Shown here piece after piece: positions 1-6,290 of a stretch of 33,251 nt of DNA. The notes under the pieces were generated by a model. That model searched no databases. It saw only the letters and a list, made by a program, of their open reading frames with translations, and had not been told where the DNA came from. The first letter of the stretch is position 1, and the number at the start of each line of letters is the position of its first letter. The stretch lies in the IMG/VR virus record IMGVR_UViG_3300047322_000313, positions 1 to 33,251 of that record; one strand, given 5' to 3'. Origin of the DNA: a virus. The position numbers were made by a program, and so were the translations under genes.

Positions 1-557
1 CTCGGCGCCGCTCCCGGCCGTCCTGGCACCAGGGGAGGGACCCGTAGCGACCACCGTGGGGCCGCGAGTACGGGAAAATCCTGAGTCGGGAAAAATCCGG
101 ATTCGCGGGGGATGTGAGTCAGGAAAAATCCCGATTCGAATAGAGGGCACGCTGTCATGCCGTGGGTGTGCGCTGCTGCCTGCACGAATGCCGATTAATC
201 CGGATCCGCGTGTGTGCATGCGTGGTGATGCACAGCAGGCCGAGAACGCAGCAGATGCCAGCGCTTACTACATGGCAGCAGGTAGGCCAGACCAACAGCG
301 CGCCAACCCCACGCAGACAACACACCCGCGCACCGATGGCTAAGTGACGAACGCCAGCGACCACACGCACCCATGCCCGAACGAGTGGTTACGATGGGCG
401 CGGCTATCCGGTCGGGCGTTGTCATTCAATCGGCCTGGGTGGCGGGACCTTCCACACGGCCTGGTCCATGCTCTAGCGGAAGGCCTCGCCCTGGTGGCTG
501 CACCGGTTAGAACAGCGGGCGGGTTCAACCAATGCCGTTTGTCGGCAATGTTGGGCA
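1..557. other. Non-coding left edge, GC-rich with short repeats
   Basis: I see no convincing gene here. The open frames at 56-343 and 344-574 start with GTG, lack a Shine-Dalgarno and have arginine-, proline- and cysteine-rich translations typical of chance frames in GC-rich DNA; the second also runs into the operator at 558. The stretch holds an inverted repeat CCTGG-CA-CCAGG at 22-33, a set of GGAAAAATCC-type repeats at 71-138, and a perfect 7-bp stem TGTGCAT/ATGCACA at 213-219 and 228-234 with an 8-nt loop. It could be a control or replication region, or an intergenic spacer cut by the window edge. No tRNA-like fold was seen. Confidence 0.5.
71..138. repeat. Three direct copies of a GGGAAAAATCC-GATTCG-type repeat
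   Basis: Copies lie at 71-86 (GGGAAAATCC then TGAGTC, degenerate), 88-105 (GGGAAAAATCC then GGATTCG) and 121-138 (AGGAAAAATCC then CGATTCG). A partial fourth, AATCCGGATCCG, lies at 197-208. The last two full copies agree at 16 of 18 positions. Spacing is irregular (17 and 33 bp). They could be protein-binding sites, but no partner can be named from the sequence. Confidence 0.5.
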
Positions 558-590
558 ATTCAACAAACAGTTGAATAGCTCAGCTATAGT
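558..590 (+). promoter_or_regulatory. Operator-promoter A (palindrome plus -10 box)
   Basis: The palindrome ATTCAAC-AAACA-GTTGAAT spans 558-576 with perfect 7-bp arms. Eight bases later is TATAGT (585-590), a fair -10 hexamer preceded by GC. The same palindrome, 8-bp gap and GC-TATNNT box occur at 1889-1920 and 11793-11824. The palindrome overlaps where a -35 element would lie, so a protein bound there would be expected to block or replace sigma contact. It drives the gene at 634. Confidence 0.75.
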
Positions 591-602
591 TTCAGTACGT
601 CA

Positions 603-626
603 ACACCAACCACGCACTAAGGGAGT
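603..626 (+). promoter_or_regulatory. Conserved 5' leader A with Shine-Dalgarno
   Basis: This stretch begins ACACCAACCACGC and ends in GGGAGTT just before the start codon at 634. It is nearly identical to the leaders at 1927-1951 and 11831-11855, though the genes that follow differ. Conservation beyond the GGAG ribosome site suggests a recently duplicated control module or a leader with its own role. Confidence 0.65.
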
Positions 627-633
627 TTTAACC

Positions 634-969
634 ATGATCGGCATCGACCAGCGCACCCTAGATCAAGAGGACGTAGCCGTCTTGTTCTATGCGATGTGCC
701 TCTATGGCAACGCGAACGAGGAAACAACAGACACTTCGCTGGTGTGCAAAGGCTTCGCGGAAATGATGAACCGCGCCAGCTTAGCGGCGGGCATGATCGC
801 CCACCTGCACGCAGACGAGGGCGATGATTGGGACGGCGTTGTGTGGTTCGAACGCTTCGAAGATCAGAGCGCCGATTCGCTGGCGGGCATGCTGTTCATG
901 CTCGAAGAAGGCACGGATGGCGACGTGGAATCCGTAGTTACCCAATGGCTCGCAGATCGGGGGCTTTGA
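634..969 (+). CDS. Small acidic protein of unknown function
   Basis: A 111-residue protein starting MIGIDQRTLDQ. The ATG at 634 is chosen because GGGAG (621-625) precedes it and because promoter A lies directly upstream; the open frame extends to 532, but that would run back through the promoter. The product is rich in Asp and Glu (segments such as HADEGDDWDGVVWFERFED) and has no membrane segment. I recognise no family. It is first in a run of five small genes ending at the terminator at 1830. Acidic small proteins of phages are often inhibitors or DNA mimics, but nothing here shows that. Confidence 0.75.
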   Translation: MIGIDQRTLDQEDVAVLFYAMCLYGNANEETTDTSLVCKGFAEMMNRASLAAGMIAHLHADEGDDWDGVVWFERFEDQSADSLAGMLFMLEEGTDGDVESVVTQWLADRGL

Positions 970-970
970 C

Positions 971-1066
971 ATGAACGCCACCATAGCCGACGTCCCTACC
1001 CTGCTGAATCTGGTCGGCGCTGCTGTCGCCGTCTTTACCGCCGCCTATTTTGCTTGGAGCAAATGA
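971..1066 (+). CDS. 31-residue single-pass membrane peptide
   Basis: This tiny gene starts one base after the preceding stop and ends in a TGA that overlaps a possible ATG of the next gene, the tight packing expected of a real gene in this operon. The peptide is MNATIADVPTLLN followed by a hydrophobic stretch (LVGAAVAVFTAAYFAW, about residues 14-29) and a final Ser-Lys. It would span the inner membrane once. No function is recognisable. Confidence 0.6.
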   Translation: MNATIADVPTLLNLVGAAVAVFTAAYFAWSK

Positions 1067-1068
1067 CC

Positions 1069-1422
1069 ATGATTCTCTACGACAAAAAGGGCTCGTGGGT
1101 GACTGTGCCCTATCGCGCCGAACTGTTAAGCATCCCATTCGAAGGCGGTGCGGTTTTCAACCCACTGCGCACGCTGGATAACTCGGCGTTCTGCACACCC
1201 GAGCGCTACGGCTTTGAGGTCGTCAACACGGGCGGCGGTTGCATGGGCTGGCGGCTGGACTTGCCCGATGGCGGGTATCTGCTGATTACCGACGAGGGCG
1301 GGAGCGGCTTGCCGGAAGAAGACGACGACGGTAGCCCGCTGATTGGTCGCTACACCGTCGAAGGTGACTGTCTGGCGCTGTCCGACGACTTCCGCGAACT
1401 GCCCGCGAATGGGAGCGTGTGA
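1069..1422 (+). CDS. Unknown protein, about 117 aa
   Basis: The product begins MILYDKKGSWVTV and ends in a Gly-, Asp- and Glu-rich half containing LPEEDDDGSP. I chose ATG 1069 because the GGAG at 1056-1059 is 9 bases upstream; ATG 1063, which overlaps the previous stop, is possible but lies only 3 bases from that GGAG. No transmembrane segment and no recognised domain. It lies in the small-gene operon under promoter A. Confidence 0.7.
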   Translation: MILYDKKGSWVTVPYRAELLSIPFEGGAVFNPLRTLDNSAFCTPERYGFEVVNTGGGCMGWRLDLPDGGYLLITDEGGSGLPEEDDDGSPLIGRYTVEGDCLALSDDFRELPANGSV

Positions 1423-1423
1423 C

Positions 1424-1669
1424 ATGAGCCGCCGCACGCTTGAGGCGCAGAAGCATGCGCTGCATCAGCTGGCCGCCGCGTTGCTGGCCTGCGAAGCCGC
1501 CCACGTCACTGTCCGTTGCCATGACGACAAGGGGGCTGCCGCGTCGTTCGCTGTCTTCGCCCGCCCTCGCGCTGGCATCGTTGAGCGCCTTTACGACGGC
1601 AACGACCACGGCGGCCAAGACGTTTTGAACTACGCCGCTGTTGAACTCGCCCTAGACGCGTTGGAGTAG
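1424..1669 (+). CDS. Unknown protein, 81 aa
   Basis: Starts MSRRTLEAQKHALHQL, three bases after the preceding stop, with GGGAG at 1411-1415 as ribosome site. The N-terminal half is alanine- and leucine-rich and probably helical; the C-terminal part ends YAAVELALDALE. The open frame extends upstream to 1343, but the ribosome site and operon spacing favour 1424. No family recognised. Confidence 0.7.
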   Translation: MSRRTLEAQKHALHQLAAALLACEAAHVTVRCHDDKGAAASFAVFARPRAGIVERLYDGNDHGGQDVLNYAAVELALDALE

Positions 1670-1675
1670 CCAGCC

Positions 1676-1810
1676 ATGAAAACCCGCCGTCACGAATTCC
1701 CTAACGCGCATTGGGCTTTTGCCTTCGCGCTGTACGAATTTGCCCAAGGGCGGCGGGTATCTGTTGGCCGCGATCCTTTCCACCGCTGGCATGTTGAACT
1801 GTATTTCTGA
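1676..1810 (+). CDS. Unknown small basic and aromatic protein, 44 aa
   Basis: Last gene before the terminator at 1830. It starts MKTRRHEFPNAHWAF and ends HRWHVELYF. GGAG at 1663-1666 lies 9 bases before the ATG and overlaps the end of the preceding gene, so translation is probably coupled. The high content of His, Trp, Phe and Arg resembles small nucleic-acid-contacting or structural peptides, but no family is recognised. Confidence 0.6.
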   Translation: MKTRRHEFPNAHWAFAFALYEFAQGRRVSVGRDPFHRWHVELYF

Positions 1811-1829
1811 GCCACCCTGCCCCACCTTT

Positions 1830-1856
1830 GCCCGCGCCGATAACGTGGGCTTTTTT
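1830..1856 (+). terminator. Rho-independent terminator
   Basis: A 7-bp stem GCCCGCG/CGTGGGC (one G-T pair) with a 7-nt loop is followed by six T residues at 1851-1856. It closes the operon started by promoter A and separates it from promoter B. Confidence 0.85.
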
Positions 1857-1888
1857 ATGCGCTACCATTCGTCGCCCGACATCCTGCT

Positions 1889-1920
1889 TTCAACTGTCGG
1901 TTGAATAGTTAGGCTATGCT
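1889..1920 (+). promoter_or_regulatory. Operator-promoter B
   Basis: TTCAAC-TGTCG-GTTGAA at 1889-1905, followed by T, then an 8-bp gap counted from the end of GTTGAAT, then TATGCT (1915-1920) preceded by GGC. Geometry is the same as at sites A and E. It stands just after the terminator at 1830 and before the gene at 1958. Confidence 0.8.
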
Positions 1921-1926
1921 TTGTTT

Positions 1927-1951
1927 ACACCAACCACGCACCAACGGAGTT
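1927..1951 (+). promoter_or_regulatory. Conserved 5' leader B with Shine-Dalgarno
   Basis: Starts ACACCAACCACGCACC and carries CGGAGTTA as ribosome site. It matches leader E at nearly every base, including the upstream GTTT, and the match continues into the coding start (ATGAAAAC). Confidence 0.7.
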
Positions 1952-1957
1952 ACCGCC

Positions 1958-2578
1958 ATGAAAACCCAAGTACGCGAAACAGCAGCAGGCAAGTCTATCT
2001 CGGCTTACATCGTGCTCAATCCGAAAGGCAAGCACGTTGCAACCGTTAACGCCCATTTTGCCAACAGCGGCATGGTGACGGTTGACCTTTGGAACATCGG
2101 CGACCAAGCCGCCGAACGCTGCTTAGCCGCTGCTATCAAGTCGGGCGACGTGACAGAACAGACGCTCGAAAAAGCCCGCAGGGCAGCCGCCACACAGCGC
2201 GACTGGCTGGCCGCAGACGCTGACCTTTCCGGTTACATCGCCTTCGACCTTTTCGGCTTACAGCGAGGCAGCGCGGGCGGTGGCGGCTATGACAAGTTCA
2301 CCGCCGCGCTGTCGCGGATGTACATCGACGGGCACAAAATGTACGACCACTGCGGCCACTCAGCCGAGTCGGAAAAGTTGCTCGCTGCCTACGCAAAACA
2401 CTATGACACTCCAGAAGGCCACAAAGCCGTCCGCGCCCATTGGGACGCCAAAGCCGAGAAAATCGGCGCTTGCTTCGCCAACTACGACAGCGAAAAAGGG
2501 CGGTTTACCTCGTTGCACATCACCGCAGGCCTTCGCCGCCTAGAGTCGATGGGCTACACCGTTATTCAAGCCATCTAA
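1958..2578 (+). CDS. Unknown protein, 206 aa, first gene under promoter B
   Basis: Starts MKTQVRETAAGKSISAY at an ATG 7 bases after the GGAGT of leader B. The sequence is mixed alpha/beta in character, with a beta-rich N-terminus (YIVLNPKGKHVATVNAHF, about residues 17-34), a helical middle (residues 65-95) and a GGGGYDKF loop near residue 107. It is soluble and not cysteine-rich. I do not recognise the family. The first residues (MKTQVRE) resemble those of the gene at 11863 (MKTEVQE), which has the same promoter and leader, so the control module and N-terminus appear to have been duplicated together. Confidence 0.75.
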   Translation: MKTQVRETAAGKSISAYIVLNPKGKHVATVNAHFANSGMVTVDLWNIGDQAAERCLAAAIKSGDVTEQTLEKARRAAATQRDWLAADADLSGYIAFDLFGLQRGSAGGGGYDKFTAALSRMYIDGHKMYDHCGHSAESEKLLAAYAKHYDTPEGHKAVRAHWDAKAEKIGACFANYDSEKGRFTSLHITAGLRRLESMGYTVIQAI

Positions 2579-2603
2579 CCGTTCTTTTTCCGGAGTCGCG
2601 GCC

Positions 2604-3044
2604 ATGTCCTCTAACCTCAAGTTCCACCAGAAAAACGGGCTTACCGCCTACTCGTTCGCTTGCGGGAATATTCAGCGCGCCGCCTACGCCGTAGGTGACT
2701 ATGAGTTGCGCGTTGACTTATGGCACGAGGGCGCGTGTTACCACGTCCGCGCCCACGAGCACGGCGGTCGCGGTCGTCTGGTTTGGGATAGCTTCGGATC
2801 GCTCACGGAAGCCCGCAAATTCTGGGCGCAGACGGTGGCGCTGTATCACGGCGAGCGCATAGCCACTGTGAAGGCTGACAAGCGTTACGCCGTGGCTAGT
2901 GAATTCTGCGGTGAACGGGAGCCGTACTACGTTGCCCGCGACTGCGGCGGCTGGATCGGCAAGTCTGCGACGGTGCAAGGTGCGTGGTTGCTGGCTTACC
3001 GTGCCAAACAACAGCTGGCGGTAGCGTTGGGTGAATCAGCATGA
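2604..3044 (+). CDS. Unknown protein, 146 aa
   Basis: Begins MSSNLKFHQKNGLTAYSFACG with CCGGAG about 8 bases upstream of the ATG. The product alternates short beta-like stretches with charged loops (YELRVDLWHEGACYHVR) and ends in an alanine-rich helix. The stop overlaps the ATG of the next gene (ATGA at 3041), so the two are coupled. No family recognised; it belongs to the promoter B operon. Confidence 0.75.
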   Translation: MSSNLKFHQKNGLTAYSFACGNIQRAAYAVGDYELRVDLWHEGACYHVRAHEHGGRGRLVWDSFGSLTEARKFWAQTVALYHGERIATVKADKRYAVASEFCGEREPYYVARDCGGWIGKSATVQGAWLLAYRAKQQLAVALGESA

Positions 3045-3214
3045 AAAACGCCAAGGACTACAACCGCGCCCGCGCTGGTATCGCTGCCGTGGTGCTAGCC
3101 CGTCTCGGGTGCTCGGGCTTCTTGCTGTATTACCTTTTCAAGGCTGACTTTATGGGGGTTGGCGTATGCATTGGCTTGTTCTGGATTGTCGGGTGGCTTC
3201 TGCCCGAGACCTAG
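3041..3214 (+). CDS. 57-residue membrane protein with two hydrophobic segments
   Basis: Starts at the ATGA overlap with the preceding gene. Two hydrophobic stretches lie at about residues 13-32 (including VVLARLGCSGFLLYYLF) and 37-54 (MGVGVCIGLFWIVGWLL), with a basic N-terminus (MKNAKDYNRARA). This fits a two-pass inner-membrane protein. The terminator at 3229 follows at once. It could be an exclusion or holin-like peptide, but there is no direct sign of either. Confidence 0.6.
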   Translation: MKNAKDYNRARAGIAAVVLARLGCSGFLLYYLFKADFMGVGVCIGLFWIVGWLLPET

Positions 3215-3228
3215 AACAGTGAAACGAC

Positions 3229-3251
3229 AGCCCGCCTAGAGCGGGCTTTTT
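3229..3251 (+). terminator. Rho-independent terminator
   Basis: Perfect 7-bp stem AGCCCGC/GCGGGCT with the 5-nt loop CTAGA, followed by a run of T to 3251. It ends the promoter B operon. Confidence 0.9.
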
Positions 3252-3272
3252 CAATTGCGTGAGGGTTAGACC

Positions 3273-3533
3273 ATGATTCAGCGGACAGAGGGGAAAACGG
3301 TTGTACAGCGGCTGGCTAACGCCATGTTCGACCTCGGGCAAGCCAGCCAGCGCTACCAGCTGCATCGGCTTGAGTGCCAAGACGCGGGCGGACATCTGCC
3401 CGAGACGGTGGCCGTCTGCACGGCTTACATTGAGGCGCTGCGGCTCGCTGGGGCGGCGTCGGTTGAGTACGCCCACCAGCTGGAGATTGAGTTTCTGGCG
3501 TCGGGCATCGCGGTTGCGTCACGCTTGAACTGA
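3273..3533 (+). CDS. Unknown helical protein, 86 aa
   Basis: Starts MIQRTEGKTVVQRL with GAGG at 3259-3262 upstream. It is predicted to be mostly helical, with alanine-rich segments (residues 45-80), and has no membrane span. It lies alone between two terminators and has no obvious promoter of its own, so it may depend on read-through of the terminator at 3229. No family recognised. Confidence 0.65.
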   Translation: MIQRTEGKTVVQRLANAMFDLGQASQRYQLHRLECQDAGGHLPETVAVCTAYIEALRLAGAASVEYAHQLEIEFLASGIAVASRLN

Positions 3534-3551
3534 TCCACACCAGCCAACGCC

Positions 3552-3576
3552 GCCCGCCTCGTGCGGGCTTTCTTTT
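3552..3576 (+). terminator. Rho-independent terminator
   Basis: Stem GCCCGC/GCGGGC (3552-3557 and 3563-3568) with loop CTCGT, followed by TTTCTTTT. It ends transcription of the gene at 3273. Confidence 0.85.
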
Positions 3577-3582
3577 GCCCGT

Positions 3583-3608
3583 AAAAAAGCCCGCCAATAT
3601 GCGCGGGC
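3583..3608 (-). terminator. Minus-strand rho-independent terminator
   Basis: Read leftward: stem GCCCGC (3608-3603), 8-nt loop, GCGGGC (3594-3589), then six T (A residues 3588-3583 on the plus strand). With the hairpin at 3552 it makes a back-to-back pair. No minus-strand gene is visible to its right before 4197, so it may stop antisense transcription or a non-coding transcript. Confidence 0.7.
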
Positions 3609-4115
3609 AAGGTTTACACCAATGGGCCAACAGCGGGCTATCCGTGCCCGTGGCCAGACCAACATAACAGCCCCTCAGAACGCGCCACAAGCGGGTTTTG
3701 CGTTAGCCCGTGGGCTGACCCTCATTCGCCGGTTGCCGTGCTGCGGCACGCATCACAGCGCGCATAACCTGCCAATCCGAGCGGCTGGCCAGCCCGCCGA
3801 GGCAGCCCGCGCCCGCCCAGAATCCGCGTTTTTGAGCCCCCAGCAGCCCGCGCATGAGCCCCATTCAGCACCAGGACCCGGGCGAGCGGTTGCCCCAGGT
3901 AGCCCGCGTATTAGGTGGTGTTACCCCTGGAACCCTCGCGATCCCATCGCGACCCGATTCCCGGGCGTTACCCCTGGCGGCCGCTCGATCCCCCTGCGCC
4001 GGAATTCCGAAGGAAAACAATCGCCTCGAGACTGTTACCCCAGGAGACCGCTTGACCCGTCAAGAATCGGGCGAAACGACCGTCTGTCGGCTCGAAAAAA
4101 TTCTCTACTTTTCGT
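3609..4115. other. Non-coding spacer, very GC-rich, with repeats
   Basis: About 500 bases without a credible gene; the open frame 3622-4137 has a low-complexity Pro/Arg/Ala translation and no ribosome site. GTTTACACCAA at 3612-3622 repeats part of the leaders at 1927 and 11831 but without their palindrome or -10 box, so it looks like a remnant. AGCCCG occurs repeatedly (near 3790, 3801, 3845 and 3901). There is a short hairpin CGTGC-TGCG-GCACG at 3737-3750, two TCGCGA palindromes at 3936 and 3947, and a repeat set at 3889-4044. It may be a regulatory or replication region. Confidence 0.55.
3889..4044 (+). repeat. Four iteron-like repeats GTTACCCCWGG
   Basis: Copies: GTTGCCCCAGG (3889-3899), GTTACCCCTGG (3920-3930), GTTACCCCTGG (3967-3977) and GTTACCCCAGG (4034-4044). 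All have the same orientation. Start-to-start spacings are 31, 47 and 67 bp. The block ends about 80 bp before operator C and the rdgC-like gene. This could be a binding array for a replication initiator or a regulator. Confidence 0.55.
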
Positions 4116-4145
4116 TTGCTATTCAACAATTAGTTGAACTACGAT
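4116..4145 (+). promoter_or_regulatory. Operator-promoter C before rdgC-like gene
   Basis: The palindrome ATTCAAC-AATTA-GTTGAAC spans 4121-4139. It is flanked by TTGCTA (4116-4121) and TACGAT (4140-4145), a weak -35/-10 pair spaced by 18 bp, which would place the palindrome in the promoter spacer, a usual repressor site. The -10 geometry seen at A, B and E (8-bp gap) is not kept here, and the ACACCAACC leader is absent, so this is a different promoter type sharing the same operator. Confidence 0.65.
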
Positions 4146-4196
4146 TCAGCCGTGAAACAGAGTTGTATCAGCCGCGACACTACTCAGGGCAGACCA

Positions 4197-5300
4197 ATGG
4201 GCCTCAAACTTTTCAAAGACGTCTTGGCGTACCGCCTTACGCAGCCGGTCGAACTCTTCGACCATGATCACCGGGAGGCGCTCAACGACGAGCTATCGCG
4301 CCAGCCTTCACGTCAGCCAGGCAGCCAGGAACTGGAGACTTTCGGTTTCGTCGAACCGGCCGGGGAAGAAAAGCGATTCGTCGAGGATCTGAACGACGAC
4401 GCCATGCTGATCAGCGCGCAGATATGGAAACGTGATCTGCCAGCATCAGTAGTCACCCGTGAGTTGAATTTAATTGTGTCGAAAATTGAACGAGACGAAG
4501 AGCGCAAGGTCTACTCGAAGGAAAAGCGCCAGCTCAAGGATGACATCATTTTGAAATTGCTTCCGAGAGCCTTCATCAAGGGCAAGCGCGTTTCGGCGAT
4601 TATCAAAGACGGTCTCGTCTACATTGATACATCTAGCGCCAAGCTTGCTGAACAGATGCTGTCGCTGCTGCGAAATTCCCTCGGCAGCCTGCCGGTCCGG
4701 CCGGTCACCGTCCGTATTAACCCCGTCGTTTCCATGACCCGCTTTCTACAACAGGCTTCTGTCGACGACAGCGGCGACTTCCTCCTGGGTGAAAACTTTC
4801 ACCTTCGGGGCGCCACCGTTGAAGCCAGCACGCTGAGCGGCAAGGACGTCGACCTCACCGACGATGACATCCGCGACCTTCTGGTCACCGGCCGGCAGGT
4901 CACCCAGCTGGGGCTCTCCTTCGTAGACACGGCGCTCGGCGAAATATTTCCGTTCACCCTTACCGAAGACCTGACCCTCAAAGGGATCCAGTGGCCCGAC
5001 GTCCTGCTTGATCAAGCGCAAGCCGACGTCGGTGAGGACGCCGCCCCGATCACCACCTTCCGCGCAACCATGTTTCTGCTGGCTGATAGCCTCGGGCGCC
5101 TGTTCAGCGCGCTGATCGATGCGCTGGGCGGTGAGGACCGCGGCGCCGAAACGACCGCCGCCTTTGAGAAGCGGATGGAAAAGGCAACCGCTGCCGCCAC
5201 CAAGCATATGACCGGTTTCAAACTCGGCGACACCAACCTGGTGACCGACTTTCCTGCGACCGAAACCCCAGCCGATGAAGACCAGGACGACCTGATATGA
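4197..5300 (+). CDS. rdgC: RdgC-like recombination-associated protein
   Basis: RdgC is a ring-forming DNA-binding protein that limits RecA loading and other recombination functions; phages carry homologues. The 367-residue product has the family's marks in order: an N-terminal LFKDVLAYRL strand (4-13), GSQELETFGFVEP (42-54), LPASVV (81-86), LKDDIILKLLPRAF (113-126) and LLRNSLGSLPVRPV (157-170). It is longer than the roughly 300-residue bacterial protein. I chose ATG 4197, where the family homology begins (MGLKLFKD); the frame reaches back to a TTG at 4134 inside the operator. It heads an operon running to 8971 and overlaps the next gene by ATGA. Being first behind operator C, it should be under the phage's general control. 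Confidence 0.9.
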   Translation: MGLKLFKDVLAYRLTQPVELFDHDHREALNDELSRQPSRQPGSQELETFGFVEPAGEEKRFVEDLNDDAMLISAQIWKRDLPASVVTRELNLIVSKIERDEERKVYSKEKRQLKDDIILKLLPRAFIKGKRVSAIIKDGLVYIDTSSAKLAEQMLSLLRNSLGSLPVRPVTVRINPVVSMTRFLQQASVDDSGDFLLGENFHLRGATVEASTLSGKDVDLTDDDIRDLLVTGRQVTQLGLSFVDTALGEIFPFTLTEDLTLKGIQWPDVLLDQAQADVGEDAAPITTFRATMFLLADSLGRLFSALIDALGGEDRGAETTAAFEKRMEKATAAATKHMTGFKLGDTNLVTDFPATETPADEDQDDLI

Positions 5301-5731
5301 ACCCGATCATGGACCCATTGAAGGAACAAGTCGGCGGTAACCACTACGCCAAACTACCGATCCAGCCCGTCCAGTTCGCGATGGCGAACAGCTGGGACGC
5401 CTGCGCCTTCAGCATCCTGAAATACGTCACCCGGCACGCCGATAAGAACGGTTTGCAGGACATCAAAAAGGCTATCCACTTCGTCGAGCTGAGGGTCGCA
5501 ACCCTTGACGGCGGCGGGGACTACGCAACCTACGACAAGCCGATCCCGATGATCGACTACCTGAAGGCCAACCGTATCGGCATTGCCGAAGCCGGTGCGC
5601 TGAAGGCGCTCGAGGTCTGGGTCTACGCCCGTACAGATCGAGCCAAACGTGAACTGCTTTGTGCTTTGGACTGGCTGGCTACGCGGTATCAGCCGGCCAC
5701 CGTCGAACTCAATCCAACCGCAGCAAGCTGA
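5297..5731 (+). CDS. DUF3310 protein (T7 gp1.7-type nucleotide kinase family)
   Basis: The first 60 residues carry the DUF3310 signature: VGGNHYAKLPIQPVQFAMAN (about 12-31), then a Cys-Ala-Phe helix, ILKYVTRHADKNGLQDIKKAIHFVEL (residues 39-64). T7 gp1.7, a member of this family, is a nucleotide kinase without a Walker motif; that activity is not shown for this protein. The tail after residue 65 (to 144) is specific to this version, with a helical segment rich in Ala and Arg. It overlaps the rdgC-like gene by ATGA and precedes a MazG-like enzyme, so the pair may adjust nucleotide pools during phage growth. Confidence 0.8.
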   Translation: MNPIMDPLKEQVGGNHYAKLPIQPVQFAMANSWDACAFSILKYVTRHADKNGLQDIKKAIHFVELRVATLDGGGDYATYDKPIPMIDYLKANRIGIAEAGALKALEVWVYARTDRAKRELLCALDWLATRYQPATVELNPTAAS

Positions 5732-5765
5732 GCCCATCCTGGGCCGGCATAAAGGAGAAGTACCA

Positions 5766-6245
5766 ATGGATCTCGTACAAGCACGCGACACGCTGGAAAC
5801 CATCTTGCTGGAGGCCAAAATCGGCCCGGAACTCGTCGCCCTCGGTGCGGTGGGGGGTAGTTACCACGGCCTCCAGTGCGCTCAGCAGCTGTCCCACCAG
5901 TTGGCGGCCAAGTCGGGCTGGTGGCTGGACACGGAAACCGGCGAGGACGTCCGCACCTGGCCGAAGAAGTTCTTCCTGCTGTGGGTCTCGACGAAGTTGG
6001 CGCTGGTGCATAGCGAAGTGTCGGAAGGCCTCGAGGGCTGGCGCAAAGGCAAGATGGACGATCACCTGCCGCACCGGTCGATGCTCGAAGTCGAGCTGGC
6101 CGACGCGGTGATCCGGATTCTGGATCTGGCAGGCGGCATGAACCTCGATGTCGCGGGCGCTGTGATCGAGAAGCTGGCCTACAACCAGAAGCGCCCAGAC
6201 CACAAGCTGGAAAACCGGGTGAAGGACGGCGGCAAAGCCGTCTAA
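5766..6245 (+). CDS. MazG-like nucleoside triphosphate pyrophosphohydrolase
   Basis: All-alpha NTP pyrophosphatases of this group hydrolyse (d)NTPs to the monophosphate. The 159-residue product has the expected metal-binding pattern: HSEVSEGLEGWRKG (about 81-94) supplying the ExxE motif, and LEVELADAVIRILDLAG (about 107-123) supplying ExxD, followed by AVIEKLAYNQKRPDHK typical of phage members. The ATG follows AAAGGAG with ideal spacing; the open frame reaches back to 5649 inside the previous gene and is not needed. Substrate cannot be told from sequence. It may trim host or unusual nucleotides, or lower ppGpp, as proposed for other MazG proteins. Confidence 0.85.
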   Translation: MDLVQARDTLETILLEAKIGPELVALGAVGGSYHGLQCAQQLSHQLAAKSGWWLDTETGEDVRTWPKKFFLLWVSTKLALVHSEVSEGLEGWRKGKMDDHLPHRSMLEVELADAVIRILDLAGGMNLDVAGAVIEKLAYNQKRPDHKLENRVKDGGKAV

Positions 6246-6290
6246 CCAATCGTCCAGGGTGCTCGGGCACCCAGCAAAGGAGTATCCACC

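Noticed and set aside
520-545. GCGGGCGGGTTCAACC as a possible tRNA T-arm
   Set aside because: No complementary 3' half and no acceptor or anticodon stem can be drawn around it.
56-574. Two tandem GTG-started frames at the left edge
   Set aside because: No ribosome sites, unusual composition, first covers the direct repeats, second ends inside operator A.
558-576. Palindrome as a host LexA (SOS) box
   Set aside because: It lacks the CTG-N10-CAG ends of gammaproteobacterial LexA sites; the arms are TTCAAC/GTTGAA with a 5-bp spacer.
3622-4137. 171-codon open frame in the non-coding block
   Set aside because: Translation is Pro/Arg/Ala-rich low complexity, no ribosome site, and it runs across the repeat set and operator C.
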